From: Eremophila alpestris peregrina
Lineage: Eukaryota > Chordata > Aves > Passeriformes > Alaudidae
Direction: 5' to 3'
Length of the DNA stretch: 64,000 bases
NCBI GenBank assembly: GCA_009792885.1
Contig: WMCF01000088.1
Coordinates: 1,408,642 to 1,472,641, forward strand
Part shown: positions 1-12,700 of the stretch, piece by piece
How positions within the stretch are numbered: the first letter of the stretch is position 1
Layout of the letters: every line of letters starts with the position of its first letter
Position numbers and translations under genes: made by a program
The notes under the pieces: generated by a model
What the model saw: the letters and a program-made list of their open reading frames with translations, nothing else
Database searches by the model: none
Told to the model about the DNA's origin: nothing

Positions 1-3000
1 CTCTCTTCTCTACTCTTTCTGATACCCTCCAAATAAGTGTCTGCTGTCTAGCTACATACACACTGTTTTAATTTTTCTCTTCTGTTTCTCTTCTGTCTTT
101 CCTCTGTGTCTTTCTGCCTTTCTCTAGCTCACATGTCTCTGTGGAAAAAAGACTGACCTTGGCAGGAAATGTGTCCTTGGCCTGCCCCAGAGAGGACATG
201 ACATGCTGCAAGGATAGACCAGAGCTGCAGCCAGGCTGAACCACAGTGCAAGATGCCTCCAGAGCTCTCTGCAGATAGGTCTCAGAAATTTTTTTTTGGC
301 CAGTCTGGTCTTCAGGATAGCCCTGGGAATATGGAGATGCCCAAGGGGTGATGCCTTAGATGAGAAGCACCTCTCTAGCACCTCCTGGCCTAACGTGCTC
401 GGTGAGCTTCCTTGTCTCTTCCTCTTCTTTTCTAGAGGGGTATGGGAAGGCTGACAGATTTCCCCCTCATGGTTTGCAAACCCCCTGGTCACTCCCTGAG
501 ATGAATTTAGGTGGGAAACCAAACCGGTTGGGTTGGCTTTGCAGATGGGAAAGCAACCCATCTGGATGCTTTGATCTGCACTACAAATGCTTGGAATGTG
601 CAAGGGACAGGGAGAAAAAAAAAAAAAAAAGAGAACTGGGCAAATACTTGAGGGCCCTCTGACAGCTCCCTTGAGCAAGCTCTTCACCCAGGAGCCCCTT
701 TGGAGAGCTTTCAGCTGCTTTGTCTCAGGAGTGGCCCTTAAATGGGCAGGGGAAGGCAGCAAAGGCAAGACTGAAAGCAAGGATGCAGCTGCCTAAGGAT
801 GTGCAGTGTTGGCACACTCCCCTCCACACTCCTGGACAAGCTCTTGTAGGAGGTTGTGGCCCTGGCACCCAAAAATTGTGTTTCAGACCAGTTTTTCCCC
901 GTTCTGGAAGCAGGAGTATTTCCCAAGACACGTGGGCAGCTCTGCTGCTCTCGAAGTCAAGAGCACAGTGGAACATTTCCTCGTGTGGGCACCTTGGAGT
1001 GGATTTGGGATGGTGTGCTCCACACTGCCCTCAGGGAATGCATCACCTGGGGCTCTCGCTCACCTGCTTTGCAGGGGCTTTGTGCAGGACAGCCAGACAG
1101 ATGGAAAAATGGGCAAAAGTGATGAAAAAACTCACACACATTAAGGTTCCCATTAATTATTGAATTACCAATTCACATATTGAAGAACAATTATTAATAT
1201 TTATAGCATCCAGATTGCTGATGATAGATTAACCGTGATGGCATAATTTAGCAAATATTTTTAAAATAAAACATTTAACAAATAACATTTCCACCATTTT
1301 TCCATCTTAAAAAAAAAAAGTGTGAAGGCCTCATGAATATATGCAATCCTTTCTGATTCTTAAAGCATGCTTTTGAATATTTTATTATTATTATGGATTG
1401 CTTTATTTCTGATTTTATCCTCAGGTTGTTTCCCAATGAACTTCTACACTCTAAGGCAGAAGGAAACCTATGGCAAAATAAGCTTATGGTAACAGCACCA
1501 TAAATCCACTGTGTAAGTACAGTAGTAAGTAAATGCATTGTATGGCTCTACTTCATTCCACTCATTTCTCTTTCTGAAGTCTCTCTAGAACAATGATTGA
1601 TGTATTTGAAAACCATTTAGCACATATTAAACCGGGGAGGCAAAATATTATTTTAAATTTTTTTCCAAGACCCATTGATCCAAATTTATGTGAGAATCTC
1701 CTAGAAGGTTACACTGGCCCATGTTTTGCAGTATTCATTTTTCATTGTAAGAGTTCCTACGTGATATTGCAGTAAAATCTAACACATACATGGGTGCCAA
1801 AATGCAAAATTCCACAAATTCCTGAAACAAAACAACAAGGGAAATTTGCAATTTCTTGAAAATGTCAGATTTGTTAAGCCTTGTTTGGGCTTCTTTGTTA
1901 AAAACTTCTTGCTGGTATTTTTATCCCTAAGAGGTTTATTTTATTGGGAAAATGGTTTGGGGCAGATCTTTCCACCTGATCTTACGACAAGCCTATTCCT
2001 GCCATGTTCTTAAGGCAGGAGCTCCTCCACCAGATGCTGGCTGTGAGTGATATTGTAATGTTTTCTCAAAAGTACTCAACCGCAGTTCATCGGGAAAAAC
2101 GATTCCTTGGCTTCCTTCACAACAACATCGTGTCAAAAATAGGCACGAGATCTCGTTATTTATAGTGCTGAAGCACTGAGTGGCCTTGCCTGAGAACAGG
2201 CTGTTCCTGCACCAGGAGCTGCTCTGGGAGATGGGCCTCCACTGAAGAGCCAGCTCTTGGAGAGGAGGAGGCAGAGGAGGAGAAGGCGGAAAATGGAGCA
2301 TCCTAAAAGTGCCATGGAAGGGATGGAGGAATACTGTGGTGAGAGAGGTAAAGAGAATGTGGGGAAGCAAATAGAGTTGGTACTAAAGGTACCCTTGTGG
2401 CTGATGTGTTGCAGCTGTGTTAATTATCCCAGAGTGGGAACAGCCCTGCTCTCCCAGCTCTGGCTGTGATACACAGGGAGCTGCCTGCGAGGGGCTCAGT
2501 TCCAGCTGCAGCTCAGTTGCAGTTGGACCCTGCTGCTGTGCTGGGAAGGCCCAGGGACAGGAGGTGGTGCCAGGCACAGATCAGGTAAGGTTTTGTACCA
2601 GGGACTGACAGGGACACGATGGGGTGAGCTGGTGCTGTGAGAAGGAAGAAGGAGAACTGACTGACTGGCTGCTGGTGTGAATGGACAGACCCTGAGAGCT
2701 GCTTGGAGATGCCTTTGGGAAATAGGATAGAGACTGATAAATAACAAGGTGTTGGGGTGTGAAGCCTTCTGATAAGTATGAAAGACTGAGAGATAATGAA
2801 GTCCTGGTACTTGGAGCCTCCTAGAAGTTTTTAGTGAAGCACTCTGAGTGCAGTGACCTTCTTGACAACCACAGAATACCAGTGGCAGTCCTGAGTTGTT
2901 TTCCAGAGAATCCCACCATGTTCTGTTCGTTCATCTCTCCTCACCATCCTTCCTCTCTGGCAGCTAGGATAGGCCTGGGACATGTTCCTGGTGAAAAGAG

Positions 3001-6000
3001 GTAGAAAATTCCTACTTTGTTTCAGTGTTTGAACTGAGAAATGAGCTTTTTAAGGAAGCAGAGCTAGAAATGTCCCAGGCTATACCTTGCAGCTCAGCTG
3101 AGATGGTAGGGAATGAGGATGACTAAATTTATTCAGTCAGTGGGTGGACATTCCTGTCTTGCAGAACCATGATGACTGATCCATCATTAAAAGTTGGGCC
3201 ATCAAATTGCTATTTAGCAAATAAAACCTGAAAAATCCTCCTGTACCTTTGAAAAGATGCCTCTCTGCAAGGTGTGAGGGTCCAGCTGCCCCACCTGACT
3301 GAGGGATTGCTTTAGTTACTGCTCCATAGGCACGGCTAGTGAGGCTGGGCCTTTAGGAGGTCACCCACCCTGAAGCTCAGAAAGGAAGCTGGCTTGCAGG
3401 TTCGTTTTGTTTAAATGTGTCTATTGTAATTTATTTATTCAGGGTAAAAAAAAAAAAGGAAGAAAAAACTTGAAAATGCGCAGTTTTCCCAAAGCATTGG
3501 AATATGCTGCTGATTTCTTTGCTAGTGCCCTTTTCAAGGTGCATGTGCCACTCCAGGAGACTGCTCTGGACATCAATTTCTTCTGCCCAGGGTCATTTTG
3601 CAGCTGTAATCTCCCTGCCATTTTTTTCTTCCCTGGGCAATACGTGGAGTTTGCAAATAGTGTTTCCTTGCCTAAAAGACAAGAGGATGCTTCTTTAGTA
3701 GCTGCTGTTCTTTGAGTGTATGCAAGGGCTTTGTCATCAAGAGAGCTCTCTTTGGGGTTCTGCTTCCTGGGCTGCATCAGAGGCTATTTCTTGGCACGCA
3801 GTAATTGGAGGAGAGGCAGTTTTCCAGCGGGAGGCAGGGGGATGCTCTCTCATCACAGCCTTCTCCCTGCTCGAGTGCTGTGCCTGCTGACAGAGCCCCG
3901 CTCGCTGGAGGCACTTGTGCTTGGTGGGGCAAATCAGGTCACCGGGATCTGCAGCTGCCTGGTGGCTGAAGCAATCAGCTGGAGCTCCAGGAGACGGGAG
4001 TCAGGACAGCGCTCACCGCGGGGGAATGTGCGCACCCTGCCAGGGCGAGGTGGCCATTACCAGCCCACCCGGCTGAGCTGGGGGGCGGGAGCTGCTCGGG
4101 CAGGCTGCTCATTTGCAAATAGATGCTTGTGCTCATCCAGGTGTGAGGAGAGAATGGGCCATACCTTCTCCGGAGCCAGCAGAGTTTGTGCTCTGCTTGA
4201 AGGGAGGTGAACTTTCACAGAGCACCTGCAGAGGGGAAGCAGAACCACGCCAGGCTGTCCCACGGACAGCACCAGCATTCCTCAAAACACTGAGCGTTTT
4301 AGAAACACCTCTGAATGACCAGGGTGGTGTTTTCAAGTCTTTTTACCCACGAGTGTAAATGTAAATTGAGATTTTCATTGTTCAGGATATAAGTGAAAGT
4401 CAGATGTGACGCACCGAAAAAGCCTGACCTATTTATCTCCCTCTGCAATTCAGGTCATGACGATCATCCAGAAGCAAAGCTCTTCTCATTCACACATGCA
4501 GAGCTTGAAGCTGCTGCTTGTGTCAGGCACAGGACTTGGATGGGTCTGTGCCATGCAAAGAGCTTGCTTTCTGAAAAGCAGTGGTTGGGCAGATATAGTT
4601 TCTCCAAAGAGACAGCAGCTCCCTTCCTCATCTTTGTCACCACAGCTAGATCTAGCCAAAACCAGATTATTTCATTTTCTCCAAGTCTTAGGTTCCTGGA
4701 AAGGAGATTCAAGTGGAGCTTCACTTGGTGGGACTTCAGTCTCAGTTTAGGTTTTCCCTGGAGAAGCTGCTGGGCTTATCCAGCTTCCCTGCTCACACTA
4801 ATGTTGTAAGTTCAGCACTAGGGAGTGGCTGATGGATGGAGCTGCCATTCAGGATGTGCAGTTCCTCAAAGGCTGCTGCTCAGGGGCAGAACAGAAGTTT
4901 CCTTTGGAAATGGGGGAAGGGGGACAGGTGAAAGTGGTGGCAGTGACACAGCAGGCTTTCTTTCCTGCTTGCACCTCTTCTTATTCTCAAAGGTAAAACC
5001 TTCCATCCTTGCAGGAGGGGCAGTGCAGGACTGAGCAGTGCCTTATCCTTTACCGCTGGAGTCACACCTGGTGAGGACAGGAGCCATCAAAAAAAAAAAA
5101 AAAGGTTTTCCTGGAGAAAACATGTCTTCCTGGCAGATGGCTTGGCCAGCCAGCAGGGATTACAAACCTCTCTGGGAACCTTTTCTTTATGGCTAGTGAG
5201 AAGGTGATATTGCTTGTGACAGCGCAGAAAGATTGGCTGAAATAAAATAAAGAGGTTTCCATGGTGATCCCTTCATATTGCAGTAAATTTTCTTCTTGCA
5301 GGCAGCTGGGTTATACTTCTTCCCCCAGAGGAAGAGTCCTTGGCTCCCCCTGCATTATTAGTTCCTGCTGGTGCTGAGGGAAGGCTGGCAGGCCCTGAGT
5401 GGAGCCACTGACATGGACAGCTCTGTGGGGGCCTCATTAATTATCCTAAAGAGGTCGGGCTGCCCAGCCTGCAGGTGATTCAGAAACAATCCTGCTTTCT
5501 GGCTTGAACTGGAAATAGATAAGGAATAGATGTAAAGATGTGGCTAAAGGTAACAGAGGAAGGAAGTAGGTTTCTTCCCATCTTACAGCTGGGGGAAGAG
5601 CCACAGTCAAATTGGGTGGCTGCCCCAAAACCAGAGCCCAGGTGCTGTTAGAGGAGGGAATTGAATGTGTAATTCCCAGACTCTGGTGCAGAACACACCT
5701 TTTCTCCTGAGGTTAATACCAGGGAAGGCCCTGACCTGCAGAGGGCTGGCGGGGAAAGGAAGCTCTTTGCAGAAAGGGAAGAGGCAAGAGATCCTCCCAG
5801 GTTGTGCCTGACAGGGGTGAAAACTGCCCGGCAGAAGAGTGACCTCTCCTTTCAGGAGACAAGGAAACCCCCTCAGCTGCCAAAGGCAGTGACTCACGGG
5901 TTCCCCACGAGTGCGATCTCTCCTGCCGTGCTGCAGAAATGAGCAGCTGCAAGACGTGTCTCACTGTGGGCAGGCTCAGCCGAGACTTTCCCGGCTCCTT

Positions 6001-7319
6001 CCCGGGATGATGACGGCATCTTTCCATCTGCATCTGAACTCGAGAGTCATGCCTACGGTGCTAGTCAAGCTCTGCCACCCAAAACACGCTCAGCACGGAA
6101 AGCGTTTCCCGGAGAAGGTGTGTCATTGAATGCAAATGAGCGCTGCCTTAAGATCATGTTAATTTATGCTGCAGAGCAAAACTCTCCTGTCTGCTCCGTG
6201 CATCACAAAGCCAAAATAACCCTGACCTACCCGCGGCTGCTCTCAAAGCTCCGTGTCTTTGGAGTGTGGTTGCATGTTACATACAATTCGTGGTGGGCTG
6301 GAGACTTGAGAAGCCAAGAGGGATGCTCTGATTTTGGCCACCTGCAATGGTCCAGGGAGTGTGGGGACCCTTGGGAGAGCAGGATGTGTGTGGGGATGGG
6401 TTGCTCCTAAATATCAGAATTTCTGGGGTCAGCCACCTGCTCCTGTACTGCTGGGGACTCCTCACAGAGAATGATGAGATGAAGCCTCTGAAGACATTCT
6501 CCTTATTTTCCCTGAAGTGATTATTTCTTCCAGAGCTTGGGAAAGCTGAGATTTTTTTGTCTTTTGGGAGGACACAGGACAAAAGGGTGGAGGGAAGGAA
6601 CGGGCATGAAGTAACCACTCTGAGCAAGAAAGTCATCCCATTTCCTGCCACTGCCAGTGCAAATTGGGTTTTAAGCCTTCAGCTTGGTAACTGCAGTAGG
6701 ACATCCATAAAAGCCTGTTTGACAGCCAGCTTTTAATGTGCAAGCCGTGAGGTTCTTATTATTATGTTAACGAAAAGCTGTGATTCTGTCTGTAAAGGAA
6801 GGAGCTATTAAAAAGAAAACAACCAAAAGAAAAAAGAAAAAGAAGAAGAAAATACAGAGATCACAAGCTGACCAACTCTGCAGGGAGAGGTTGAGAAAAG
6901 TCTCGGTTTAATAATAAATGAAAAGACATGTAAGAAAATAGAAGGCACACGTTGGAGGCAGTGCTGCTGAGCTGCCGTGCCTCAGGTCCCAGGTAATCTG
7001 TTTGGGATGATTGCCCTCGTCTCCCCAGGACTGACACGTGGGTATTGCCAGGGTAAATTTGCTTTGCAAATCTACCTTTGTGCCTTTGGATTAGCTTTAT
7101 TTACTCAAGAATTCTGGAGGTGATGTGGAGGAATATTCATGGTTCTATTGGTTAAAAAGCTCCTCTTCTCGTTCACATCATTTCAGCATGTCCTTTAAGG
7201 CAAGCATCTAAAGCAGATATTTTTGGGATTGGGAATGCATTTTTTTTTTCTTAGTTTTGAAATGGTTTCTCTCAAAGTTAGGTATTTAGTTGCCTAAATC
7301 AGTACCAGCTGTATCCAAT
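1..7319. other. Non-coding, no gene recognised
   Basis: Unique-looking sequence with pyrimidine-rich DNA at the left edge, A-runs (615, 3448, 5089) and a purine tract (6808-6860). An octamer ATGCAAAT at 6130 and an ATTTGCAAAT at 4110 are isolated motifs. Open frames here lack domains and credible splice context. Confidence 0.6.
615..630 (+). repeat. A16 homopolymer
   Basis: Sixteen consecutive A bases; no retroelement tail recognised next to it. Confidence 0.95.
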
Positions 7320-7735
7320 AAGGATGAGTGAGACAAAAGAGGGGTTAACTGGTGAGGGCAGGATCATCATGGAGGAGGAACCTTGAGGAGCATGAAGGAG
7401 AGAATCATGGCGCAGGATCCTGAGGAGAGAGAGTCCCTGCAGTGAGGTCAGTGTGGGGCTGCAGTCAGAGCCTGTTGGTGGAACCTGCACTCACAGTCTG
7501 GCTGGGTAAAAGCCTCATTCAGAGCCTGCAAACTGATCCCTGCAGTCAGAGCTGAGCAGGAAAGAAGCAGCAGGCAGAGGCTGACAGGGAAACCTCCAGC
7601 AGGAGCTGCTGCAGCCAGGGGCAGGGAATGGTTGGAGTCAGGATGGCTGAGCTGGAAAGAGGAATAAACCAGGGCCCTTTTCATGCTTTGTTCAACAAGA
7701 AGTCTGTGTCTGAGCTCGTTTTTACCCTCTAGTGA
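7320..7735 (+). mobile_element. Possible solo LTR fragment
   Basis: A GC-richer block of short repeated CAGTCAGAGC-like units ends in a polyadenylation-type AATAAA (near 7662) followed by TCATGCTTTGTTCAACAAGAAGTCTGTGTCTGAGCTCG and a T/C-rich end. That layout, a polyA signal followed by a short R-U5-like tail, is seen in avian endogenous retrovirus LTRs. No internal retroviral genes, primer-binding site or target duplication were identified, so this is tentative. Confidence 0.3.
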
Positions 7736-8307
7736 GAGGCCTGCTGCAACATCCCACCATCCAGTTTTATTCCAGCAGAAAGGTTTATCATATATTTCCT
7801 TATTTAAAGCAAAGGGGGAACTTATTTCAGCAGGAATTTTTACCTCAGACCAGCCCTGCCTCACATTTGCTGCATGTCCAAGTTACCCCTGACAGCCGAA
7901 CAACCTCAGCATGTTGCACCTTGTAAGCAGGATTTTCCATCAAAGATCACAGGAATATTTAGGGAAGACTCAAAGGCTCCTCAAAGCATAGAGGGAGGGA
8001 AAGAGAACCATAGCGTAGTCAAATACACTTTAACTGCATTAAATGGTGAGTTTAGATCTCAAAACTGTCTTTGGCTATGTGGCCAAAAGCTTCGGGTTTT
8101 GTTTGGTTTTTTTTGTTTTTTTTTTTACCAGCTGAAGCTGGACTAGAGCTCTGTTTCACCTGTTCTGCAGGTCACAGACACTGCCCTGCTCCCTGCGGGA
8201 TCCATCCAGCAGAAAGCACCAGGAACATGCTCAGGAATCTCATTGAGGCAGGCAGCCACCAACTCCAGCAGCACGGCAGCTGCAGGAATTTGTTACTCTT
8301 TATTAAA

Positions 8308-8353
8308 AACAAACGGGAAAAGTTGTTTTTTTTTTTTACAATTCCCGTTTGTT
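8308..8353. repeat. Inverted repeat, 12-base perfect arms
   Basis: AACAAACGGGAA (8308-8319) and TTCCCGTTTGTT (8342-8353) flank a T-rich loop of 22 bases. No transposon boundaries were found. Confidence 0.8.
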
Positions 8354-9663
8354 AAGCCTGCGAGCACCTCATTAACTCCGGTGGTGTGGTATTTTTGGCT
8401 GGTTGCATTGCTGAGCATGTGTTAAGCTCGGATGAAGTGCAAGAAATTACCTTTGTAGCAGCAGTGGTATCTTCTGAATGCAGTTATCACCTCCCCAGCG
8501 CTGATAAGGTGTGAAAAAATGATCTTCCCATCTACAGTTGTGTCAACTGAATGCAATTAGCACCTCTACATGTGTTTAAAATCATGACCGCAGGTTATAA
8601 GTTTGCAATACATTAGCACTTAGTCCCATCTTTGTGAAGTGAGGGGGAAATCAGAAAAAAAATCTCAGCAGAACTGGTGCAGTGAATACAATTAAGTACT
8701 ATTAACATTCCATTAACTATTTTTAATGGAGTAAATCCAGCCCCAGGTGAGTGAACGATAGGTCAGGGACTTTCCTTATCCCAGGACAGGAGTTGCCTGC
8801 TGGATTAGACAATGTGTCAGAGGAAAGCCTCTTTGCTCCTGCTAGACCTTGGTTAAACAGCTCTGTTAAGCTGGAGTGGACAAGCCAGGCTTTTCCCTTT
8901 GTTCTTAGGAAAGAGGCACGCCAGGATGCTGCACTGAGTGCAAGATGTGCCTTCTTAAAATGCTTCTCCCCTTCTTTGAAGGGGAGAAAAGTGATAGGAA
9001 GAGGCAGAAAAACCCCCCAGTGAATAGTTTTTCCTTTGCTGCATGTAGCCAAGTCCTAGTGCATTGATCATTTATTATATCCTTCTCAGGATACTAATCT
9101 CTAACTGCACTAAAAGAGAGCCTGACTATGTCTCTGTATGGAAATCTCTCCTTGGTGAAGTATGAATCGCCAGCAGTCTCCAAACTACTTCTTTTCTTGC
9201 TGTTTTCCTTCCAAGTTTGACTGAACAAAACTTATTATATGGAGGCTCAGTGTGGCTTATACAAGGGCTTCAGTGTTTTTTTTTAATGCAGACATGGCAT
9301 GCATACAGAATGGTCATCTTCAGGCATCACACTCTTACATTTTCATAGGAATAACTGAAAGGTGCAAACAAGAATCAGTGCAGGCACACCCCTCAGTGGG
9401 ACTGAAAGATCTGCTTTGGTGATGTGAGTGAGTCCAGGCCAGTCTCTGTGCTTGGACCTGTCCAGCCCTCTTTGCCCAAAGCCACGCTTCTCAATAAGTT
9501 TTTCTGAGATCACTGACAGTGCTCCACATCAGTGACAATCCCCACGCTGGGGCTTGGCATGGAAGATGGCTGCAACAGCATCAGCTTCTCTATCTCCCCT
9601 CTGTTCATTTTTAAAAAGCTATGATTTTTCACTTTCCAGATGGATCTGGAACAACTGTGACCT

Positions 9664-9709
9664 TTTATTTTATTTATATTATTTATTTATTTATTTATTT
9701 ATAATTTTT
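9664..9709 (+). repeat. ATTT tetranucleotide microsatellite
   Basis: Five or more pure ATTT units (9681-9703) sit inside a longer T/A tract. Confidence 0.9.
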
Positions 9710-12700
9710 GTTTTCCTTTTTTCCACTAAATTTGTGATTGAAAGGGACAAATACTCATCTGGGACAGCTGACAGTGGATGTACAGGGCTTCTCCCATTGC
9801 TGGCAGCACTCCCTTGCTGTGTTTTGTTAGGGTAGAAGGAAGCCCCATGGCCAGCTCACTTCTCCCCTACATAACACAGGACATAAAGCTTTACTTAGTG
9901 ATCCCTGCACAGAGCCAAATAACTTGTGGCTGAACTAGGGCATCTCTTAGAGAAAAACATACTCAATCTCACTGCAATCTGCTATTGACCTTCCCTTGTT
10001 TTCTGTGATCCCCACAATCTGCAGGGCAATCTGCACAGCAATAACTGCTCTCAGAATGATGAGCACCTGCAGAGAGCTCTCTGAGAGTGACACTGGCCTG
10101 CTTCTTAACCAAAATCCAGCCCAGGGAAGCAAGAGAGCTTGGCTGTGCATCAGTGCTTAGGTCTGGCTGGTGTTGGTATCTTTGACTTTCTGGTTACGTG
10201 AAATCAACAGGTCCCAGCATGAAAATTTTATGTTGGGGGTTCACACCTGTACTTTTTCTTTCATTAAATAATGTCTGTTAGTAGTTTCCTTACTGCAGGG
10301 GGATAAATGCCTCTCTGCCATGGATTGTCCACATGCAGTGATACCCTACAGCACCTCAAGCCTGTTTGTCACTGGCCTGGCACTGGTGAGAGCTGCAGCA
10401 TCAATCTGCTCCCTTTCCCAGGGCAATTCCTGCTGGCTCCAGGCTCTAGGAGCCGCTCTGGTTGTCGCAGTGGGAGCTGCCAGCAGCAAACAGCATCCAG
10501 ACAGGATGAGGTTGCACTCTTCAGGCAGAGCAGAGCAAAGATCCTATGTCTGTGGGGGGACAAAGGGGCTGTGCTGAGGGGTTGCCCCCTCTCTGAAAGG
10601 CACTGGTCACCCAAGCAGGTCGGGAAGGAGTGAATCTGTTGGAAGGAAAAGTCTTGAAGGTGAGAAGAGGCGAATCAGCATTACTGGGAGTGAGTGGATC
10701 GGGGCTGCGGCAGCCCCCGGGCTGGAGCCGGCGTGTCCTGGGGCGCTGACAGCCATCCATTCTGGAAATTAAATTCCACTCCCCCAGCCTGGGCTGCGGC
10801 CCCGCGCTCCTGAGAGAGGATTGCTGATCCCGCACATTGCTGAGGGCTGAGTCCCAGGCCTGTGAGACTGGGCCAGAGCAGCTTCAGCAGCCCCGGGAGG
10901 GAGCTGGGTGCTCCAGGGGCGGGGTTCGGCCGTGAGGGCTGAGGGGGAGCTGAGGCCCTGCCGGGGCTGCTGCAGGGCCAACCATAAACCGTGGGATGTT
11001 GTGGGGTGCAGGAGCTGATCCCGATGTCCTGCTGCTGTGAGCAGGACCAGGCAGGTAGGATTTCCCTGGAGCCTGCCTGGCTCCTGTTTTCATCCAGCCC
11101 AGCCTTTCCAAAAGGGCGGAACTAATGCACCATGGAGGCCAAAGCAGTGGGAGGGGGCTGCAGTCAGCCACGGGCTGAAGCATCTCCTCATGAGCCAAGG
11201 TGCAAATCCCCATTACAATATCCTACCTCAGTGAGCTGAGATCCAGGTATCTGAGGAGAGGAGAGCAAAAAGGTGGCCAGTTAACTGAGTGCTTCTGTGT
11301 CAGCAGGGGCTGATAGGCCCTTCTGGCCTCAGGCAGAAAATTCCAAAATCAAAAGCGTGATCCTTGCCTGTGGCTCCTGCTGGGTTCTCCAGTGGGGCAC
11401 TGGGGAAAGCCAGTTCATTTAGGTTAATTGCACAATGCAGATATCTATAAAATGGTATCTGTTTAAGCAGAGGAATGTGCCTTTTCCCGATGAGGTCTCT
11501 GAAAAAGCAGCAGTGTGTCACTTGACCCAGGCCTTTAACTGGAACCGTCTTGGCAATTTAATGAAATTAAATGGCTGGACTGTGGGGAGTTCATTAGTAA
11601 GTAATCCAAAGGCTAAAGCTCTGTGAGCTAGTTCAGCTCTCAAATGCTTATTTGTGTTTGCCAGATCCAGTAAAGTGAAACCCCTTAATAGGTGCTGGCA
11701 GTATTTGTAACATACTCCCCCTCTGCTCTGGAGACTGTCATACAGGCACTGGTGTGATTTCATTTTTCTACGTGAGGTTTTTTTCATGAAAAGCACCTCC
11801 AGGGCAGCCACAGGGTCCCCTGTGTGTCACTCTGTGTGTCGGGTGCCTTTGCAGAGGAGCTGCTGCTATTGGTGCCATGAACCTCTTGCTTCTGGCAAAG
11901 CAAGCAAGGGAATCTCATTTCTTTCCAAAAACGCTTTCAGAGGTGGCTGCTGCTGCCAGCAGTGCAGTGCTGAACCTGAGAGGGACTCTGGCCTCCTTGT
12001 CATGCTGGGCCATGTTTGATTTCGTGCCATTTGCCCGGGGTGGGGACCAGGGGTGTAAAGTGCCTCTGGGATTCTGGCAGGTTGTTAAAAAGGATGCTGA
12101 ACTGCTGCTTATTTCTTGTGAGTGGGGATTTAGAGGAGTGAGGAGGGGTGTGAATCTTCCTCCTGCTGTGTAAAGGACTTCTGGGTTTCCAAAAGTGAAT
12201 GTGCTGAAGTTTCAGTCTTTAATTCACCAGATACAAGCAAGATTTACAAATAAGTGAACTGTGGCACCACTAAGAGTTTGTCAGTGAGTTCACTAAAGGA
12301 TGTTTGGGATAGTGGAAGGAAAAGCCAAACTGCAAGGTGCCTGAATTTATTTTTCATCCAAACCCTGTGCTGGCCCTTAAGGCTCATCCACCATGAAAGC
12401 CCTTAGGGAAGGTTCTCTAGCCTCACATTCTAGAAGCAGCACTTAATTTTTAAAAAAACTGTTTAAAACCTCTTGGTGTGAATTTGGTACAAGTCCAACA
12501 CCACCATGTGGTCAAACTCTTGGGCTGGAGTGGAAGGGCTGTGGATTAGATCCCCACAGGAAAATTTCCCTGACCTTACATATGAAAAAAGGGGTTTTCA
12601 TTAATAGAAAACTCAATTTTGTGGGAAAATTCTTGCTGGGATTTACTGTGCCTGCTGCAGAAGTTCTTTTAAAAGTAAATGATGCTATCAGGCAGGTGCT

